Below the pieces are notes generated by a model, which ran no database searches, was not told where the DNA came from, and was given only the letters and a program-made list of their open reading frames with translations. A program made the position numbers and the translations under genes. A stretch of DNA of 64,000 nt from Halicephalobus mephisto (taxonomy: Eukaryota > Nematoda > Chromadorea > Rhabditida > Panagrolaimidae), in the NCBI GenBank assembly GCA_009193035.1, contig SWDT01000092.1, positions 186,001 to 250,000 of the forward strand, given 5' to 3'. Shown here in pieces: positions 14,823 through 26,943 of the stretch. Position 1 is the stretch's first letter. The number at the start of each line of letters is the position of its first letter.

Positions 14823-15071
14823 TTAAACATTTGTTATCGATGATAGTTGTTACCTTAGGAAAGCTAGTTTCTTCAATAAACTGGTTGGAATAATCACTGT
14901 CAGGAAGGGGTTCTAGTCGGGGTTTCGGTTCAATTACCCGTTGATCTTCCACTCTCAGAGTGTCAAGTTTACTAATCATCCAATAAATATAAAACCGACA
15001 TTGTTAGGAGGAAAATCTATTCCAATGAATTTCCTTTATAAACTCATTCCAATAACCACTACGTGAACTAT

Positions 15072-16624
15072 CTATTTCTTGGCTGCGGCTTGAGCCAGCT
15101 TCATCAAACCTTCAGTGCTGTGAGACTTGGGGCGTTCAAGAGGGAGTCCCATACCTCTGGCCCAGATGAGTTGGGACAAGCATCCGAGAGCACGAGAAAC
15201 GCCGAAGAGGACAGTGTAATAGCTCATCTCAGTCATGCCGAAGTGTTGGAGGAGGACACCGGAGTGGGCATCGACGTTGGGCCATGGGTTCTTGGCTTTT
15301 CCTTGTTCGAGGAGGACATCGGGAGTAATCTTGTAGAGGTTGGAGACGAGTTTGAACAAAGGATCGTTAGGAAGATGCTTGAGAGCAAATTCACGTTGGC
15401 AAGTGTAACGAGGATCGGTCTTACGGAGGACAGCATGGCCATATCCGGGAACAACCTAAAATTAATTGACATCAAATCATATCTAATCTAATTCATACCT
15501 GTCCGCTCTTCAAATGGTTCCACACCCATTCACGGAGGGTCTTCTCAGTGTAATCGTGGCCAAGATCACCGACAAGCTTGGTCAAAAAGACAAGGACTTC
15601 CTGATTTGCTAATCCGTGGAGGGGGCCTGCTAGACCAGCCATCGCAGCAGAGAAGGAGAGATAAGGATCAGAGAGGGCAGATCCGACCAAATGACTTGTG
15701 TGGGCAGACACGTTTCCTCCTTCGTGATCACTGTGGATGACCAAGTAAAGACGCATCAGTTCAACAAAGAGAGGATCATCGTATCCGAGCATAGCACAGA
15801 AGTTGGCAGACCAATCCTTGTTAGCATCGATGACACCAACAGACGATCCATCACGGTAGATGTTGCGGTAAATCATGGCAGCAATAGTCGGGAGCTTGGC
15901 CAACAAGTTCATCGAGTCTTCGTAAGTGTATTCCCAGTAAGTTGATTTGTGAACACCATTAGCGTAGGCCTGAGCAAACTTGGATTCACTTTGCAGAGCA
16001 GCTATCGCAGCAACGAATTGGGACATTGGATGAAGATTGGAAGGGAAGTTGTCCAAGAGTTGGACAACATGATCAGGCAAGTCGGCTCGGGAAGCCCACT
16101 CATTGCTGACAGCCTGGACTTGCTTCTCATCGGGAATATCACCGGTAGTTAAGAGCCACCAAATGCCTTCTGGAAGGGGTTCTTCTCCACCAGGAGCCTT
16201 AGGAAGTTTTTGTTGGCATTCAGGAATAGAGTAACCACGGAATCTAATTCCTTCTTCTGGATCCAAAACAGAAGTTTCCGTCACCATGCCCTTCATCGAA
16301 CGCATACCTCCATAAATCTAAAAATTTAGGTTGTCTATCGCATTTCTCCACATATGAACCAACCATATCAACTGTGATTTCCTGGACAACAGTGCCGCCA
16401 TAGGCCTTACGGAATTCAACAACTTTCTTATTGTGAGCAGGGATCTTTTTTGCAAGAACTTCCTTCAAATTGGTGGAATAGTCGCTAGTAGAATAATTAT
16501 TAGCGGCCAAGATACCAACGTTCTGAAGACCGACATATAGAAATCAATCAAAATGGAAAATTAGGCTACATACCTTGTAAGCAAGAAGCGAACGACGAGC
16601 AAGTCCGGAAGTTAAGGAGTTCAT
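15072..16624 (-). CDS. CS: citrate synthase, mitochondrial
   Basis: Condenses acetyl-CoA and oxaloacetate in the first step of the TCA cycle. Exons 16574-16624, 16364-16522, 15499-16317 and 15072-15455 give 470 residues. The start [18 protein letters not shown] is a mitochondrial presequence. Active-site regions are visible: [53 protein letters not shown] and [18 protein letters not shown], which hold the catalytic histidines and aspartate. The second intron has a GTTGGT donor. An acceptor ttttag on the minus strand ends 20 nt upstream of the ATG (16644/16645), so the 5' leader is spliced. Confidence 0.97.
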
Positions 16625-17309
16625 TGTGCAATTTCGGAGGTTACCTAAAACAATGGAAATTTAGTCAAACAAATTTAAAGACGATAAAAGAGATCACGTA
16701 ACTGAAAGGCTCGAAAACCAAATGGTAAATAATGAATTTGACGCACTCTCGCAGAGGATTCGAAGGTAAGCTCAGAACTGAACCTAACAACATAAAAACG
16801 GATAGGACAAACGTGACGGGAGTAGCGACTTTGTGGAAAATAAAGTTAGAGCTGAGACTCAAGGAAAAAACGAACAAAATCGAACAAATGCAAGCGGGCT
16901 AAACAACGTTGCCAAGAAAAACTGCCGCGACGAAAAAATCGTGTCGAGACCCGGCATGCATCCCTTCGGAAACTAACTGTGAACTTTGATTTCAGAACAT
17001 GACTCCTGCGTGATCATTGTCAAGTTCCCTGAATCATAAAATCATATTAGGATGAGAAAAGATGAAATAGGGACGCCCCACGAGTTTTGATAACGGAGAA
17101 ATGGGAAGTTCAAAGAACCTCCAATCACTGGCTCGCAACACGTGGAGCAGTGTGCATGAGAGGAATTGATCGGGACAGGCAGGATGACATTTGGAGGTTT
17201 TACGTCGAAGGGAAAGTTTTCTGATCACGGAAAAATAGATAACAGGGCAACTACCGGATTATCGATATATCAAAGAACAATCACACATCTCCGAGATGTT
17301 CATATTTAT
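16625..17309. other. intergenic between citrate synthase and PPEF phosphatase
   Basis: Upstream side of citrate synthase and 3' flank of the phosphatase. Apart from the leader splice acceptor of citrate synthase I see no coding exon or repeat. Confidence 0.4.
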
Positions 17310-20300
17310 TCATGATTGCGCTTTATCAACAAGTCTGAATGCTTCTAACAATTCGTTGAGGTCAATAAATCCGTCTTTGTTAAAATCGATGCTTTTTGCT
17401 ATCTGTTCAATGTAGCTCGCAGACAGGTTTGTCTTTGTGTATTGACCGAGAACCTGAAGAAGTCAATCAAAGGTTAATTTCCACTTTGGCTTCCTTACCT
17501 GGCATGCTTCCAAAAACTCTTTCATCGAAACCAGGCCGGAATTGTCTTTGTCCATGAATCGGAAAAGTGTCTCGAGTACATTCTTGTGTCGGTACAAGGT
17601 TTCCGTTACTCCATTGCTCTCCGTTATCTGAACCATAAAGTAAGCAAAGATTAAAAATAAAGCAATACCTGTGGATTGTAGCTATGTTCCTCTTTTCCCA
17701 AGATGACTGCAGGGAACTGTCTGTAGAAGACATCCTTCCCATCATCAGTCATCTTCACCAGCCGATTTGCCAATCCTCTCCATGGGATATTCAGACCAGT
17801 AATGCTTTCGACCACTTGGCACCATTTGTGGACTCCTATCAGCCCAGTATTGTCAGGGTCGTGGAGGCTGAATTCCGTTTGCAATTGGGTGTTGAAAGAG
17901 ACGAGTTTCTCCCGAAGGTCTCTAATCGCAGATTGTTCAACAACACTTAATCTGAAACAAGATAAAGGTTAAATACAACTTGATTGACATATGGAATAAA
18001 TCTAATGATTTTCATTTAAGACCAGGTGGAATGTGCGCAGAGAATTGTTATAATTTTAAATGGAGATTGTAAAAAAAGTAATTTCGAATATCGATTAAGT
18101 GGGTTCTATTCTTTAGTTTAAAAAAATTAAGTGATGTTGTGGGTTTTGACGTAACTTGTGTTTTCCTCTGGAAGGTGATTGATGGGATATCTTCCTACGA
18201 CAAATTTACATCAAAATAAATGTGCTCTAAATGCAGTAGGAAACAGAAAATAATCCTAATAAAGAAGTCTCATGGGATATATTTAACTTTAAGCTACAAG
18301 CCTTGCGACTACGATTTCCACTCTGATGTGGAAATGAATTATGGTCGTCGTAGTCATTAGGGTTCCGTGGTGGAAGTTCATTTCCCGTTCCGCGGCAAAT
18401 TTGTTCAAAGTAATCAAAGCGAAATACTCACCTTTCTCTCACAGTTGTCTTCTTATGGATTTTACTAGCCATGTACTGTACAAAGTGGGGTTGTTTCTCT
18501 GCCCCGAGGAATTTCACATAAGCACCACGATTGCTACCTGTCTCGTAGTAGTTGGAAGCCGAAAATATAGTCAAACAAGTTTTGTCGTGCATGTACTCGT
18601 ATCCTTCGTATTTACACTCATGCGATCTAACTAGTAGTCGGAGGCCATGTCTGTAACTACTGTATTGTTAAAGCTACTTAGTTGGGGTTTACTTTTGGAG
18701 GAAATTCTTCGTGACATCAGCACCGAAGTAAGAACCACCCCCTCTGAAGACGTTCGGCCAACACCCGTTCTGCTGTTTGGGGTCACTCCACAAGACATCC
18801 AGCATTTGTCTCCATTCATCCACATTTACGGACTTTTTCCCGTTTTCTTTCAATTGAACTATTGGAGGCCGCAAAACAGACAAATACTAAAATTAAAAAT
18901 TAATTTAAAATTCATCTAGTTCCGTGTAGATCTTACGATGTTTCTAGGAATTCTCTTGAGGATATTGAGATCTGTTTTGTCAGAAATTCCACCGTGCGTG
19001 ACGAAAATGTCGTTGTCAATGACAGTTCCAAGTGGCAGCCAAGAATATATATCTTCTAAAAGTCGGATGATTTGCGAAGCTGAATCCTAAAAAAAACGAA
19101 AAATAATAAATAATTAACTATTGAAATGAAACTAGCCTTGTATTTCGTCATTAATTCTTTCACGAACCCATATCTGAGATTCATAATATGATCTTCGTGG
19201 TTGCCTCTGTTCAGAGTCACGGCTGTAGGATTCAGGATTTGGAGCGACAGAAGAATAGTCAGGACCTCTATGCTTTGTCCTCCTCGATCCACAAAGTCCC
19301 CGTTAAAGACGTAGGGGTTGTCTATGGAAGGGAACCCGTTCTGCAAGTCAATTTTATTACAGTATTGCAGCAGTTTCTTGCCTTGTATAAAATAATCGAT
19401 AAGTCATCGAACTTTCCATGCAAATCCCCACATACAGTAACCTGTCTAGATAGGGCTGTGGAGAGATGGACGATTGTAGGGAAGGTCTTCAGTACTCGTC
19501 TGGCCTCATGCAAAATCATCAACAAGAAGCGAGGGTGTAGAGTCTAAAGAAGATAATTCCCTAATTACGCAAACCCACGTCACTCAGCATCATTACCTTA
19601 TTTGCTTTGAAGTGGTCAATCATGGACTCTACGTGTGTCTTTTTCAGAGGCATCGTGATTAATGGTCCTTTGTAGGATTTCTCCACCTTGAACAAATCCG
19701 GATTTGTAGCTTCCCACAACTTACGGTCTTTCTCTGCCTCATCTAGAAAACAATTTGTCCTGTCTATTTAACATTCAATAATTACCCGACGGAGACGAAG
19801 AATACTCGGCTAGGGCTGAAAATGGAAGATTTTGTTCTTATTTCCTCAAAAATTAATCCTATGATTATGAAATCACTGACGGATAATGTTATGAAATTGT
19901 CTCGACACAAATTTCCAGAATATTTTAGAAAGTCCTAGAATTTTCAATTTCGCTTGGTTAAAAAAGGTTCACTATTTTCTGGAATATTTTAGATTTTGAA
20001 GAATTTTTAGAAAGTTCTATGAGATTATTGAATTTTTTATTGAATTCTACCAGCTTCTGGAAGATTCTAGGAAATTCCAGGAATTTCTTCAATTAAAAAT
20101 CTGACCGTTGGAGAATTTGGATCCCAGACTGCCATCTTTGCCGTTCGCCGCTTCTTGACTGGCCATGACGGTGATAACATCGCTGAAGAAGTTGTAAAGC
20201 TGCTCAGAAAATTAGTTTTGTTCAGAAAAATAGAATCCTCACCTTCAATTGATCTTGTTCTCCTGCGTATTCGAGAGCAGTGAATATGGTCCAAGTAGCT

Positions 20301-20973
20301 CTTCTTCTTGCTTCTAATCTCGCCAAACATCTGCGATACCATTTCTGAATTAATATTGCTGCTTTAATTGCTAAAAAATACTTTTTCTCAATGCATCAGG
20401 AAGATCAATCAAAGAAACAAAAAAGCAAGCACAACAGTTGTTACAAGGCATCGGACATTTTTAAAAAGTCACGAGGCAGGTTTCATTGACGTTTACTGGA
20501 CAGAAACAAGTTAGAAACTTACTTAATTGGGGAGATTTAGGTCTTTTGGGAGACTCTTGTACAACGTTAATTGGAAGAACTCTGTTATTAGTCTTCGGGG
20601 ACCCCCGGGATGAAGCACTCACGGGAGCGCTTCTGGAGAACCGTTCTATATCGGTATCGAGAACTGTCCGGATTCCTGGATGCTTCCTATTGAAAGATCG
20701 TTTCGGATGGAGATGATGTTCGGTATTATCTTCATTCTCACATCTCGCGGAGGATAATGGAGTAGGTTTGAGGTTGGAACTGTTAATGGACGAATTTTTA
20801 CTTTTCACAGAAGACGAGGACTCGTTCCGATGAAACACAGGAGGTAAAGCAGGTTCAACATGTTTGGGCTGGGTTAAAGCAGCGGGTTCCAGAGGATTAT
20901 TCAACTTACTAACGTCTACAGAAGGTTGAACCACAGTCCCTTCATTTTTGGCCGAGGATTGTCCGCAACCCAT
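17310..20973 (-). CDS. PPEF: PPEF/rdgC Ca2+-calmodulin-type serine/threonine phosphatase with EF hands
   Basis: Family known from Drosophila rdgC (rhodopsin dephosphorylation) and mammalian PPEF1/2. Thirteen exons (20523-20973, 20243-20370, 20106-20199, 19786-19815, 19597-19742, 19382-19543, 19137-19340, 18937-19086, 18693-18886, 18432-18656, 17669-17951, 17499-17627, 17310-17453) stay in phase and give 779 residues. The N-terminus [10 protein letters not shown] has myristoylation and palmitoylation residues. A long serine-rich spacer follows, then an IQ motif ([20 protein letters not shown] near residue 155). The PPP catalytic core has [53 protein letters not shown] and IFSASNYYE. Three EF hands end the protein ([39 protein letters not shown]). 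Two introns appear to be GC-AG. It contains an HSE-like array in intron 19816-20105. Confidence 0.95.
19860..20105. repeat. degenerate heat-shock-element array inside a PPEF intron
   Basis: Alternating TTC and GAA triplets on a strict 5-bp pitch. At 19913-19945 seven consecutive pentamers read TTC, GAA, TTt, GAA, TcC, GAA, TTC. At 20055-20087 seven more read TTC, GAA, TTC, GgA, TTC, GgA, TTC. Looser copies lie between them. The intron is about 290 nt, several times the local norm. Confidence 0.75.
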
Positions 20974-21755
20974 ACTCGGTGAAATTAAATTTAAAAAGAA
21001 ATATAATTTAAGAATTGCCGTCCAGGGACATAAGTTCTCTGAAAACTACTTTACTATACTTATAGTTGACAGATAAATCGATGTAGAGGAAATGGGCGAA
21101 ACAAAGGAAACTTTAGAACAAAAACAAAGATCAAGTTAAAAATATTTAATTTAGAAATGCAAAGGAAGGGATTTGTGTATAAATGTTGAGGAAGAAGGAT
21201 CTTTATATAAAATAAAAATGACATCAGATTAGCTTGTTTTAATGAGCAACAGGTAAGTCAGGATTTTGCAAATGTTTTTCACACGTCCATCAAGTAGTTA
21301 AAAAGAAAGCCAAGCAAGCTTGTAGGCGGGATTTCCTATCCTAGTCTGTGAGTAGACTCATTTCATTTAGCTGGCTGCCATCCTTTCCCTCAGGTGGAAA
21401 AGAGTACGGAAAGAATCCAAAGTGGACAACATGGTCTTATTTCAGTCACCATAGTTTTAATTCTTCCGGATAAACAATTTGCAAATTTGAATTTTCATCA
21501 GAGTTATCGAAACAACATCCAGAAATTGATTCATAAATTTGTTTCCTTGGAAAACGGTCAAGAACAGCGATGGAATGAAATGGGCTAAAATAACGAGTCA
21601 CCTTCAAGGTCAATCGGAGACGACAAGCGATTAAGACTGGACGAAGTAACCGCTTCCTGCATTCAGTTCTCTTCGGAAAACGGTCCTAACGTTCAAAGAC
21701 CGGGTAAATTTGAAATACCTATATTTGATTAATCTGACTTCAGATTATTTTCCTG
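20974..21755. other. divergent intergenic region, PPEF and TTC28-like genes
   Basis: Holds 5' flanks of both genes. A splice acceptor (ctgacttcag) ends at about 21743, just before the TTC28 start, so a leader exon or trans-splice site is likely. A 64-codon frame at 21394-21588 is unrecognised and probably random. Confidence 0.4.
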
Positions 21756-24700
21756 ATGTTATCGACAGAACAAGACCGAGATTACTGTAATAATAAGGCC
21801 ACTGTGTCTACTCCATATTTCCGAGAAAATCAGTCTTCCTCCCAACAGATTCTTTCAGAAGTCCAACTTTTGGAGAATCTGATAGAACAGGCCTCTATTG
21901 CTTACGCTGATGGGGATCTCCAGAAGGCCCTCAGTTTTTACGAACAAGCCGTCCTCGTTGACCCAGCCAACAATGTTCTCTATGCCAACAGGTCTGCCAT
22001 TTATTTGAAGTTGGGCTTTTTGAAGGAGGCCTTAGACGAAGCCTGTCATTCCATCCAACTAAACCCAGACTGGCCCAAGGTAATCTTCCTGTAAAATCCC
22101 AGATAATAAAAGTAATAATAACAGGCCTACTTCCGCAAAGGCGAAGCTCTGAAGGAAGCCAAACTGTTCGAAAAAGCCGTCGTAGCTTATTCTCAAGCAC
22201 TCCAACTCAGTTCGGAAAATGAAAAATTCCTTTCTGTTTTAATATCATGTGCTCAAAAAAGCCCAATATCAGGTAGGAAAGAAAGGATTATGGATGCCAA
22301 TGAATATTTTAGGATTTTTCAACGATGCTTATGTACAAATGAAAGAATTATCCCTCGAAAAAAGTCCATTTGTGGTGATTTCTGTAATTGGACAAGGATT
22401 CCTTGCCATTGGCAATTACGAAACCTCCATTGTTATTTTGAAAATTGCCTTAAATATCGATTCTCCTTCTTTGAAATTGAAGGAATCGACATTTGGGGCC
22501 TTGGCAAAAGCGTATTACGAAGCAGACAATTTCAGCAAAGCACAGGATTACTTGGAGCTTCAGCTTGAACTTTTGATTCAACTCAGTTTGTTGACGATAT
22601 ATGAATACTTGCGTCATTCCCAGATTTCAGATGATGCAGGAGCTCAAATTGAAATCCATGACAATATTGCTAAAATTGCAATGAAGCAAAATAACTTCGA
22701 ACTCGCTCTTCTTCATCGAGATAATCAGATAATCTTGGCGGAAAAAGTAAAACTATCTGATTTCTGACTTGTCATCGGTTAATTTTTCAGTTGGGATCTT
22801 CAAGTACTTTGTTTAAAGTCGAAAAAGCAGAACTTCTCGAGAAAATGGGTGAAATCCGAGAGTCCGTAGATTTCTGTAAGGAACTACTGACTGAAGGCAG
22901 TAGTGACTTTGACGTAAACATGAGAATAGGGAACTTACTTATTAAACAGGTAATCCTCATTCTCTACCTTGTCATATTTAATTCGTTCCTTTAAAGAATT
23001 TCCTCAAAGAAGCTATGACTGCGTTCGAGAAAGCAAAGGAAAGCACAAACAACAGTCATCCCCAACTCCTGGCTTTAATTAGAATAAGTCAGTGTAAGTT
23101 ACTTCTGGGAGACGAAGAAGGCTCTATCAGAACACTGAAGGAAAACCTCAAAAATGAGGATGTCGAGATTTTGGGAAATGTCCTACGGATCCTTTGTAAG
23201 TCTGCAGAATCTTCTGGAGACATTTTCACAATCTACAGAATGGCCAAAAGACAATTGAAACTGGGAATGGAATCCAAGAATGAACGGATTCTGATGGAAG
23301 CCCATTTTTCTTTAGCCACATTTTACGAGATGGCTGGGCAACGGTGAGTGTTGAAAAATAAGTAATTTTCATTGGAAATTATTTCCAGGAACACAGCAAA
23401 ACAACTACTTAGATTATATCTTGAAAAGATGGAAAACAACAATTTGAAGTTTAATTCTCTTCATGGACACATCTCTGCTTTGAGCAGATTAGGACGAATA
23501 GAATTTGAAGATAACAACATAGAAGTCGCGATTCAAGTTACAGTACGACGACTGGACCTGATACCTGATGATGAAGTTGAAATGAAAGCTTTGGCACATT
23601 CCGATTTGGTTTCTATTTACCGAAAAACGAAAGAAACAGTAAGATCGATTTTTCGAAGAAAAATATTGATAAATTTACAGGAAAAAAGAGAGAAACATCT
23701 TCAAGAAATCAAGAAACTCGTGGAATCGAAAAACAACAAGTCCAATTGTTCTTGGATTTACGAAAAAGAAATGGCGAATTATTATCTCGACAAGGAACAA
23801 TGGACAGAAGCCAAGCATATCCTGGAACAGACTTTAATTTCTGTTCAAGAGATAAACAACAATGAACATGAAGCTGAGATTTGCAAAAAATTAGGAATTA
23901 TCCATCTAAAGTTAGAACAACAAGAAGAAGCTATTTTCTACTTCAATCAATTTCTAATGATAGTTCAGCAGAAGAAAGACATAATTATGATGTCAGAAGC
24001 CCATTTCTTACTTGCGGAAGCTTACATGGACATTGAGCTGTGGGAAGAAGCTTTAAACCATGCCAGATGCAGACTGACTTTAAGTTCCATTTTAAATCAA
24101 CAAAAAGGGAAAATTAGCTCTTTCATTATTCTAGGAAGGATTTTTGAGAAAAAAGACAAACCAGAGATTGCTCTCAAGGTTCTTCAGAAGGCGAAAATCC
24201 TGGCGGAGAAATCGGAATCCAAAGAAGAATTGGCCATCTGTTACGGTTTACTGGGTGAAGCTCATCTGAAGCTCGGCTATCGTAAAAAAGCACTTTCTAA
24301 CTTCTGTAAACAACTCTCTTATTTTTCTTTCATCCATGACGTTGAACTCAAATGTCAGTCCATAAAACACCTCATTGAAGACAAGGCTGAAGGAGGTGAT
24401 GTTGCCTGGACTACAAAGTTAATTCGTCTCCAACAGACCATAGCAAAAGAAGGCCGACCTAATTTACAAGTATACTTTTTTATATCCTGCTTAGTCAACT
24501 TTATACAAAATAATCTTTCAGATTGATGTTCAAAGAAGTTCAGCTAACGTCATGTACCAATTAGGAATGATAGACGAGGCTATTTCCAGCCTGGAGAAGG
24601 CCTTAGTTCTGTCGATTCAACATGAGCACAACGATACTGTAGCAATATTGTTGGAGCTTTGTGAGTATTACTCGGCAACGATGCAATATTACAAAGGAAT

Positions 24701-26838
24701 CAAGGCTTTGGAGAACTTTGCTGAGCTTCAAGATGGACTCTGTGGACCTGCAGTCTACTACAACTTGGGGTTACTGTACCTGAAAGAGGGGAAGATTGAC
24801 AAATGTCTGGAAGTCCTGGAGAAGTGCAAAGAATTCGACGCTGTTGATCAGAGATTCATGTACGTACTGGCTTGTGCTTATTACAGAAAGAAGGATTTCG
24901 ACCAAGCTCTTCATTGGCTAGACAAGGTCCTGGAGTTGCCTTCAGATGACCCAGTTATTCAGGAGAAGCTGTTATGGGAGAGATTTTCGTTGAGCATTCG
25001 TTGTGAGAACCAGGTTTCGATTAATGAGGAACTGTATTCTTTGATTGAAATCAGTACAGGACGTGAGTTGTTTCACTTTTGAAGGAAATTATAGTTAATG
25101 TTTTCAGCAATTCATATTTACTTGGATGAACTCAACTTATATGATCATATTAATCCTACTGTAGCTTTGCTGCTTCCGGAAACAGCCAAGATTCATCTCG
25201 CTATGTATTCGATGGATTACAAATTTGCTTTAGATTTGATCCAGTCCTCACGAGATCCGATGTCTCTAATTTTTGAGAATTTAGTCACTAATTACTTCCT
25301 CGGATTTCCTGAATCTTTATCCACCCATGTTCTCGATGTCGACGGAGACAACTCTCTTTCTCTCTTTGCCTTCAACGAAGAATTAAAAGAAGACCTGATT
25401 GTGTTCATTCATGCTCTGTCTGTAGCGAATTCCTTGATTGATTCTCTTTTCCTGGTTGAAAAGTACAGATGGAAAAAAACAATGAAGACTTTTGTAGCTG
25501 CGGGGATTTCCTACTGTGTTCCTGAGCCCGTCGTTGAGGATGTCGAAATTATAATACAGGAATTGGATTCATTTGTTTACTGTTTTGAAGTCTTTGGGTA
25601 TTCACTTCTTTGGATTAAAAATTCAAAAAACGGTAAGATTTATATCCTAGGAAAGACTAAAAATTAAATCTAGATCTCATCCAAATGTTCTACAAAATTA
25701 AAAAAGAATCAAACAGCAGGATTCCGTTGTTCTATGACGTCATCATGGATAAAGCAGTAGATATGTCTGAATTACCAGAAATCACGGAAGAGTTAAATCC
25801 AGACTTCGCAATTGGAAATATCTTCAGAAAGAAGAATCAACCGTCTTTGATAAATTACTATTCTCCAAGGATAAAGCCGATGGCAGAGACAGCAGTTCTT
25901 TTTATCGGAGAAGAATCAGAAGCAGCTGGATCGGTTTCACTGAATCCAGAAGACATCTCTACTATGGAACTGATAGCTAGGATTTCTGAAGCTTCTGTAG
26001 CTTATATCGATGTCGACAGACTAAATCCAGAGGATATTTATCTGTCTTCTCTGTTTCGAAGTGAAATGGCCCTCAGGGTAGCTATCTTGAGGAGTGAAGT
26101 CCTCGAGGGAAGAACCCAGAGATTAGTAGAAGTGTTACTGCAATCGTCATGTCAATATATTATTGTTGTGGAAGAATCAGAAAAGAACCTGATTGAAAAT
26201 TTGTTTTGTAAAAAAGTATGTTTTGATTTTGAAATTAAATTTAAAAAATTCCCTAGATTTACAACCGTCTGGATATCAATCAATTACTTTCTTCAATAAC
26301 AGGGAAATACACTTATTTTACCGTCGCTGGAAGTCCATCGACCATAGAAGTCATCGGATTAAGTCCGGCAACCAGATCTATCCTAAGTGGAAAAAGCCAT
26401 CCCAACGAGAAATACGGATTACCAGAAAGATATCAACTCACCATTTCCAAGAGAATCGAACAAATTCTTGCCGAAACCGATATCACCGCCTTCGATCACA
26501 TGGATAACTGGGAAAACGACAAGTACCCGTTCAATAGGATGAGAGAGTTCATTCAAGGCAAATACGAAATCAATCATCTGTTATTTGGGGATTTCCTAGT
26601 TCAGCCAAAGAAACAGATCCAGGAATTGACTAATGACGAAATCTGCCAACTGATGAAGAGTTTTGAAGTCCGGAAAAAATGGAGAAGATCTCGGAAGATG
26701 ATCGCAGACAGAAATTGCCATTCTGAAGGAGAACAACTCCCCGTTTACTCCGACAAGGACCTCACGGACACGGAATCTGTATCCGGAGCTCGAGTGATCG
26801 GAATCGAAAAGTGTGACGATGTCGACTATCTCTATTAA
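21756..26838 (+). CDS. TTC28: TTC28-like tetratricopeptide-repeat protein with degenerate CHAT domain
   Basis: Eleven exons (21756-22079, 22125-22272, 22313-22746, 22791-22949, 22997-23343, 23389-23638, 23681-24469, 24522-25062, 25108-25632, 25674-26215, 26257-26838) remain in phase and give 1546 residues. The N-terminal three TPRs read ALSFYEQAVLVDPANNVLYA, NRSAIYLKLGFLKEALDEAC and the motif AYFRKGEALKEAKLFEKAVV. The TTC28 signature DAYVQMKEL followed by VVISVIGQGFLAIGNYETSI comes next, then about 20 TPR/Kinesin-light-chain-like helices. The C-terminal 400 residues align by position with the CHAT region of TTC28. The segments where a protease would have its His and Cys read ASVAYIDVDRL and RVAILRSEV, so no catalytic dyad is seen. 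Vertebrate TTC28 is a midbody/spindle scaffold. Assignment rests on the DAY block and overall order. Confidence 0.82.
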
Positions 26839-26943
26839 TGTTCATATTGTTTACGACAATGAAATTAAGTTAAATTTGAAATTTACTGTGGATATTGAAA
26901 TAGCACGATCGATAGTCATATAAGCACCCGAATTCCAAGGCAA

